9,315 bases of DNA. It comes from Planctomycetota bacterium. GTDB taxonomy: Bacteria > Planctomycetota > Phycisphaerae > Phycisphaerales > UBA1924. Shown here in pieces: positions 5,845 to 9,315 of the stretch. Where the stretch lies: NCBI GenBank assembly GCA_023434205.1, contig JAEYTB010000133.1, positions 1-9,315 on the forward strand, read 5' to 3'. The position numbers and the translations under genes are program-made. The notes beneath the pieces are model-generated. The model was not told the DNA's origin and did no database searches. It saw only the letters and a list, made by a program, of their open reading frames with translations. Numbering within the stretch: the stretch's first letter is position 1; the number at the start of each line of letters is the position of its first letter.

Positions 5845-5879
5845 AGGGCCGGGGCCAGCGCCCCGGCCCTGTGCTTTTT
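5845..5879 (+). terminator. Intrinsic terminator after the redoxin gene
   Basis: A perfect 11-bp stem (AGGGCCGGGGC at 5845-5855, GCCCCGGCCCT at 5860-5870) has loop CAGC and is followed by GTGCTTTTT. It lies 60 bases after the redoxin stop and about 84 bases before the RseP start, so it should end the DsbD-alpha/redoxin transcript and separate it from the protease gene. Confidence 0.85.
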
Positions 5880-5962
5880 CAGGGTCTTTCCCCCAATCCT
5901 TTCGGGCCTCGCCGTCGATGTAGATGATGGGCTCCCAGCCCGCCGCCCCTAGGATCACCGCG

Positions 5963-8080
5963 ATGCTTGAGAACCTCTCCACCCTCGGCGACCTGCTGCT
6001 GGTCATCCTGGGCTTCGGATTCATCGTCTTCGTGCACGAGCTGGGGCACTTCCTGGCCGCCCGGTGGGCCGGGATCCGCACGCTCGCCTTCGCCATCGGC
6101 TTCGGCCCGGCCCTGCTGAGCTACCGGAAGGGGATGGGCGTCCGCGCCGGCTCGGGGGAGAAGGAGTACATCGAGCGCATCAGGCGGGACCCCGCGGCGT
6201 TCCGCGCCCTCTCCACCACCGAATACCGCCTCAACGCCCTGCCGCTGGGCGGCTACGTCAAGATGCTGGGCCAGGAGGATGTGAACCCCGGCGCCGTGTC
6301 CGATGCGCCCGACAGCTACCAGAACTGCAAGCCCTGGAAGCGGATGGTGGTGATCTCCGCAGGCGTCATCATGAACGTCATCACCGCGGCGATCCTCTTC
6401 ATCGTGGTCTTTATGGCCGGGCTGCCGGTGGAGCCCGCCAAGGTGGGCTCGGTGCTGCCGGGTTCGCCCGCCGCGACCACCCCCGCGGCCAACGCGGCGG
6501 ACGCGGGGGTCAACTACCCCGGCCTGCTGCCGGGGGACGAGATGCTCAGCGTCAACGGGCACACCCCGCACTCGTTCAACTACCTCCAGCTCGAGACGGC
6601 GATGTCCGGGCCGGGTGAGGACGTGGCGGTCACGGTCCGCCGCCCGGGCGTTCCCACGCCGCTGCACTTCCGGCTGCGGCCGGAGGTGGGCACGCTGACC
6701 GGGCTGCGCGAGCTGGGCGTGGGCCCGTCGCTCTCGGCGGCGCTGCCCAACGCGGACACCCCTGAGCAGGCCGAGGCCTTCGCGGAGCGGATGGACTCCC
6801 TTGGCCTCAAGGGGCTTGAGGCGGGGATGCGGCTGGTGCGCGTGGGCGACACCGAGCCGGTGCGGGACGGCAACGAGTTCACCGACGCGGCGCGGCGCTC
6901 CCGTGGCGAGCCCTTCGAGGCCGACTTCGAGGGCGCGGCCGGCCGCGTGACCGTGATCATCGAGCCGGTGCCCACGTTCGAGGTGGACTTCCTGCCGCGG
7001 CCCAACAACCAGGTCGCGCCGGTGGAGCACGTGCTGGGGCTGATGCCCCTGATGACCGTGGCCACGGCGCAGCCCGACCCCGAGAAGCCCCGCAACCACG
7101 GGCTGAAGGACGGCGACCTGTTCGCGCGGATCGGCGAGGTCGAATACCCCAGCCTCGAGCAGGGGATGGCGGAGATCAAGGCCCATGCGCGGCGGGACAT
7201 CCCCCTCACGGTGATCCGCAAGGACGAGCACGGCGTCGCCCGGCTTGTGAAGCTGACGGCGAGCGTCAACCGCAAGGGGCAGATCGGCTTCGGCGTGGGC
7301 TCGCTCACCGCGCAGTCGCTGGTCGCGCGGCCCTTCGAGACCCTCCGCCGCCCCGGGGAGAAGGACACCTTCACACCCGCCGCCCACGGCGTGATCCTCT
7401 CGCCCGGCACGCGGATCGTGGGCGTCAACGACCGCGACGTGAAGGACTTCACCACGCTGCGGGCGGCCCTCATGGCCGCGACCAGGGACAGCGGGGAGGC
7501 GGGGGCGCTGGTCAACCTCCGCGTGCAGCGTCCCACGGCGGGGATGATCGACGCCGCGGCCCCGGTGGAGACCTTCGCGTGGCAGCTGTCCTCGGGCGAT
7601 GTCGCGCGGCTGGCGGCCCTGGGCTGGCAGGCCCCCGTCAACCTCGCCTTCGTGCCCGAGCAGACGCTCCGCAAGGCCGCCACGCCCGGGGAGGCGATCG
7701 GCATGGGCCTGGCCGAGACGCGCCGGGTGATGCTGACGACCTACATCACCTTCGCGCGGCTGGCGCAGGGCACGGTGAAGGTCGAGCACCTCAAGGGTCC
7801 CGTGGGCATCGCCCACATCGGCACGCTCATCGCTGACCGGGGGCTCACGAGCCTGCTGTTCTTCATGGCCCTGATCAGCGTGAACCTCGCCGTGATCAAC
7901 TTCCTGCCCCTCCCAATCGTGGACGGGGGCCAGTTCCTGTTCCTGGTCTACGAGCAGCTCCGCGGCAGGCCGGTGCCCATGGGCGTGCAGAACGCGGTGA
8001 CCATGGCGGGGCTGGTGCTGATCGCGTCGATGTTCCTGATCGTGACGTACAACGACATCACCAATCTCATAGGGCTGTAA
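5963..8080 (+). CDS. rseP: RseP-type site-2 intramembrane metalloprotease with enlarged PDZ region
   Basis: This is a membrane zinc protease that cleaves transmembrane substrates, in known homologues anti-sigma factors and signal-peptide remnants. The ATG at 5963 is preferred, with AGGA about nine bases upstream. An ATG at 5924 would add 13 residues before the first helix. From 5963 the protein has 705 residues. The zinc motif HELGH is at residues 25-29 inside helix 1. A second helix is at about 131-157, a third at about 628-650, and NFLPLPIVDGGQF carries the third zinc ligand Asp654. The last helix is at about 675-698. The soluble part between helices 2 and 3 is about 470 residues, much longer than in 450-residue RseP. 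It shows four regularly spaced PDZ-like turns, near residues 187, 284, 380 and 479. A terminator upstream suggests its own promoter, which I could not place. Confidence 0.93.
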   Translation: MLENLSTLGDLLLVILGFGFIVFVHELGHFLAARWAGIRTLAFAIGFGPALLSYRKGMGVRAGSGEKEYIERIRRDPAAFRALSTTEYRLNALPLGGYVKMLGQEDVNPGAVSDAPDSYQNCKPWKRMVVISAGVIMNVITAAILFIVVFMAGLPVEPAKVGSVLPGSPAATTPAANAADAGVNYPGLLPGDEMLSVNGHTPHSFNYLQLETAMSGPGEDVAVTVRRPGVPTPLHFRLRPEVGTLTGLRELGVGPSLSAALPNADTPEQAEAFAERMDSLGLKGLEAGMRLVRVGDTEPVRDGNEFTDAARRSRGEPFEADFEGAAGRVTVIIEPVPTFEVDFLPRPNNQVAPVEHVLGLMPLMTVATAQPDPEKPRNHGLKDGDLFARIGEVEYPSLEQGMAEIKAHARRDIPLTVIRKDEHGVARLVKLTASVNRKGQIGFGVGSLTAQSLVARPFETLRRPGEKDTFTPAAHGVILSPGTRIVGVNDRDVKDFTTLRAALMAATRDSGEAGALVNLRVQRPTAGMIDAAAPVETFAWQLSSGDVARLAALGWQAPVNLAFVPEQTLRKAATPGEAIGMGLAETRRVMLTTYITFARLAQGTVKVEHLKGPVGIAHIGTLIADRGLTSLLFFMALISVNLAVINFLPLPIVDGGQFLFLVYEQLRGRPVPMGVQNAVTMAGLVLIASMFLIVTYNDITNLIGL

Positions 8081-8118
8081 GGCGGCCTGATCGGCTTGTA
8101 GACCAGCGCGGCGCGGGG

Positions 8119-9129
8119 ATGCACTTCACTCTGGGATCGATCCTCGCGTTGCTGGTGCTGCTCCTGATGGGTGCGGCGCTCGCCGCCGCGCTGCTGGCCC
8201 TTTACACGGCCCGCGTGCTGACGCGCCCGTACCGCCGCACCTACGCCTCGGCGCTGGCGAAGGGCCGCCCGGGCGATCCGGGGGAGCTGCCCGGCCCGGG
8301 CGGGCCCCGCGCCTTCTCAAGCTGGGAGCACCAGTGGGGGGGCGAGCGCATGCCGGTGTGGGACATCGTCGGCGACGACCCCGCGGGCCCCGTGATCCTC
8401 TTCAGCCACGGCTGGGGGGACTCGCGGATCGGCGGGCTTTCGCGCGCCGGCGCCCTCGCCCCCTCCGCCAGCCGCCTGGTGCTGTGGGACCTGCCCGGGC
8501 ACGGCGAGGCGGGGGGCTCGTGCGCCCTGGGCACGCGCGAAGTCGCCGCGCTGCGCGCCCTGATCGAGGCGGTGGATGCGCAGCGGCCGCTGGTGCTCTA
8601 CGGCTGGTCCCTTGGCGCCGGGGTTTCCATCGCCGCGGCCGCCGGCCCGGCCCCCGGGACCCCCCGTCCGACACCCCCCGCCGCCGTGATCGCCGAGGCC
8701 CCCTACCGGCTCCCCGCAACGCCCGCGCGCAACGTGCTCCGCGCGTGGGGGCTGCCCTACAGGGTGAACCTGCCGCTCGCGCTCGCCGGGCTGGGGGTGC
8801 GGCTGGGGGTCGGCCCCTCGTGGCGGGGGTTCGACCGCGCCGCGCTCGCCGCGCGGCTGCCCTGCCCGCTGCTCGTGATCCACGGCGAGCGCGATGGGGT
8901 GTGCCCGCCCGAGGACGGCGCGGCCATCGCCCGCGCCGCACCGGTCGGCACGCTCGCCCTGATTCCCGGCGGCGGGCACGCGGGCCTGTGGACCGACGAT
9001 TCCACCGCCCCGCGCTGCCAGGGCGCCGTCCGTGACTTCCTCGCCCGCGCCCTAAACTCTGAGCATGCCCAGCAGCCCCGCGTCCCACACCAGCAGCCCA
9101 ACACCCCTGCGCAGCAGCCCCACCGTTGA
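8119..9129 (+). CDS. Membrane-anchored alpha/beta hydrolase
   Basis: The 336-residue protein has an N-terminal membrane helix (about 7-29) followed by basic residues (RVLTRPYRRTY), so the catalytic domain could lie in the cytoplasm. The alpha/beta-hydrolase elements are in order: oxyanion-loop HGWGD (97-101), LWDLPGHGEAGG (122-133), nucleophile elbow GWSLG with Ser164 (162-166), HGERDGVCP with Asp259, and GGGHAGLW with His287. A complete Ser-Asp-His triad is therefore visible. The substrate is unknown; resemblance is to the lysophospholipase-like serine hydrolases. It begins 38 bases after the RseP stop and may be in the same operon. The ribosome binding site is weak (GCGGGG next to the ATG). 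The last about 20 residues are low-complexity (QQP repeats) and overlap the next gene's start. Confidence 0.88.
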   Translation: MHFTLGSILALLVLLLMGAALAAALLALYTARVLTRPYRRTYASALAKGRPGDPGELPGPGGPRAFSSWEHQWGGERMPVWDIVGDDPAGPVILFSHGWGDSRIGGLSRAGALAPSASRLVLWDLPGHGEAGGSCALGTREVAALRALIEAVDAQRPLVLYGWSLGAGVSIAAAAGPAPGTPRPTPPAAVIAEAPYRLPATPARNVLRAWGLPYRVNLPLALAGLGVRLGVGPSWRGFDRAALAARLPCPLLVIHGERDGVCPPEDGAAIARAAPVGTLALIPGGGHAGLWTDDSTAPRCQGAVRDFLARALNSEHAQQPRVPHQQPNTPAQQPHR

Positions 9130-9315
9130 CGCGGTCATGGTCGCCGAGCGTGCGGCCTCGTTCACGAAGCGTTCCATCAAGAGCGCCTCCAAGCTCTCGG
9201 GCCTGAAGCTCGCGCTCTCGATGCTGGACCTCACCACGCTGGAGGGCAAGGACTCGCCCCAGAAGGCGCTCTCCCTGTGCCGCAAGGCGGTCCGCCCCTG
9301 GGAGCGCGATGTGGA
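9065..9315 (+). CDS. deoC: Deoxyribose-phosphate aldolase, N-terminal part (truncated by window edge)
   Basis: DeoC splits 2-deoxyribose-5-phosphate into glyceraldehyde-3-phosphate and acetaldehyde in deoxynucleoside catabolism. The frame is open from the ATG at 9065 to the window end, 83 full codons. The segment RAASFTKRSIKSASKLSGLK and then LALSMLDLTTLEGKDSPQK matches the N-terminal region of the DeoC branch I associate with planctomycetes and Chloroflexi, with the conserved LDLTTLEG core. The catalytic lysine lies beyond the edge. The start is uncertain: from 9065 the gene overlaps the hydrolase by 65 bases in another frame, while an ATG at 9137 would give no overlap. Neither has a clear Shine-Dalgarno sequence. 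The first 24 residues from 9065 are Ser/Pro-rich, consistent with either an unusual extension or a downstream start. Confidence 0.8.
   Translation, partial: MPSSPASHTSSPTPLRSSPTVDAVMVAERAASFTKRSIKSASKLSGLKLALSMLDLTTLEGKDSPQKALSLCRKAVRPWERDV
9070..9132. repeat. Three 21-bp repeats starting CAGCAGCCC at the hydrolase/deoC junction
   Basis: CAGCAGCCC occurs at 9070, 9091 and 9112, exactly 21 bases apart, with less conserved sequence between. In the hydrolase frame it encodes QQP; in the deoC frame, SSP. It covers most of the overlap between the two reading frames. Confidence 0.7.

Noticed and set aside
5924..5962. Upstream ATG for the RseP homologue
   Set aside because: It has no Shine-Dalgarno sequence and adds a non-conserved polar stretch. 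The 5963 start places the first helix normally.
5879..7816. 645-codon minus-strand open frame opposite rseP
   Set aside because: The plus strand carries HELGH and NFLPLPIVDGG motifs in the correct order. The minus frame is a codon-bias shadow.

Overview
The window is GC-rich (by eye well above 65% G+C). It looks like a chromosomal segment of a planctomycete, probably of the Phycisphaerae type. The reasons are the style of the SMC, RseP-like and DeoC proteins, the stand-alone DsbD-alpha and one-cysteine redoxin proteins with signal peptides, and dispersed GCGGAG-rich repeats between genes. The taxonomic call is an inference from family resemblance. No database was searched.

Layout. Positions 1-1996 (minus) hold the N-terminal 665 residues of the condensin ATPase SMC, from a TTG start and running off the left edge. 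Positions 1997-2550 hold no convincing gene: a nine-unit 21-bp tandem repeat, one copy of a 30-bp hairpin repeat and a GCGGAG-type repeat. Positions 2549-2852 are a 304-bp cassette-like unit: a small 81-codon ORF of different base composition, followed by a diverged second copy of the transaldolase 3' end. Positions 2853-3497 (minus) are an intact TalC-type transaldolase. A palindromic GCGGAG element fills the gap to a rhodanese-fold lipoprotein that lacks the catalytic cysteine (3670-4149, minus). Divergent from it are an exported DsbD-alpha-like protein (4202-5008) and an exported redoxin (5075-5785), closed by a second copy of the 30-bp hairpin and a strong intrinsic terminator. Then come an RseP-type site-2 protease with an enlarged periplasmic part (5963-8080), a membrane-anchored alpha/beta hydrolase (8119-9129) and the start of a deoxyribose-phosphate aldolase (9065 to the right edge).

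How they fit together. The central block (rhodanese-like lipoprotein, DsbD-alpha-like protein, redoxin) is probably envelope thiol and redox biology. RseP is an intramembrane protease for envelope signalling. Transaldolase and DeoC are Schiff-base aldolases of pentose and deoxyribose metabolism, but they are not adjacent.

The most unusual observations concern repeats. The GCGGAG inverted-repeat element that occupies intergenic gaps also sits in frame inside the SMC ATPase head. The small ORF lies between direct copies of the transaldolase 3' end, as though a one-gene cassette entered the gene's tail and restored it. No tRNA, rRNA, CRISPR array or transposase gene was seen.
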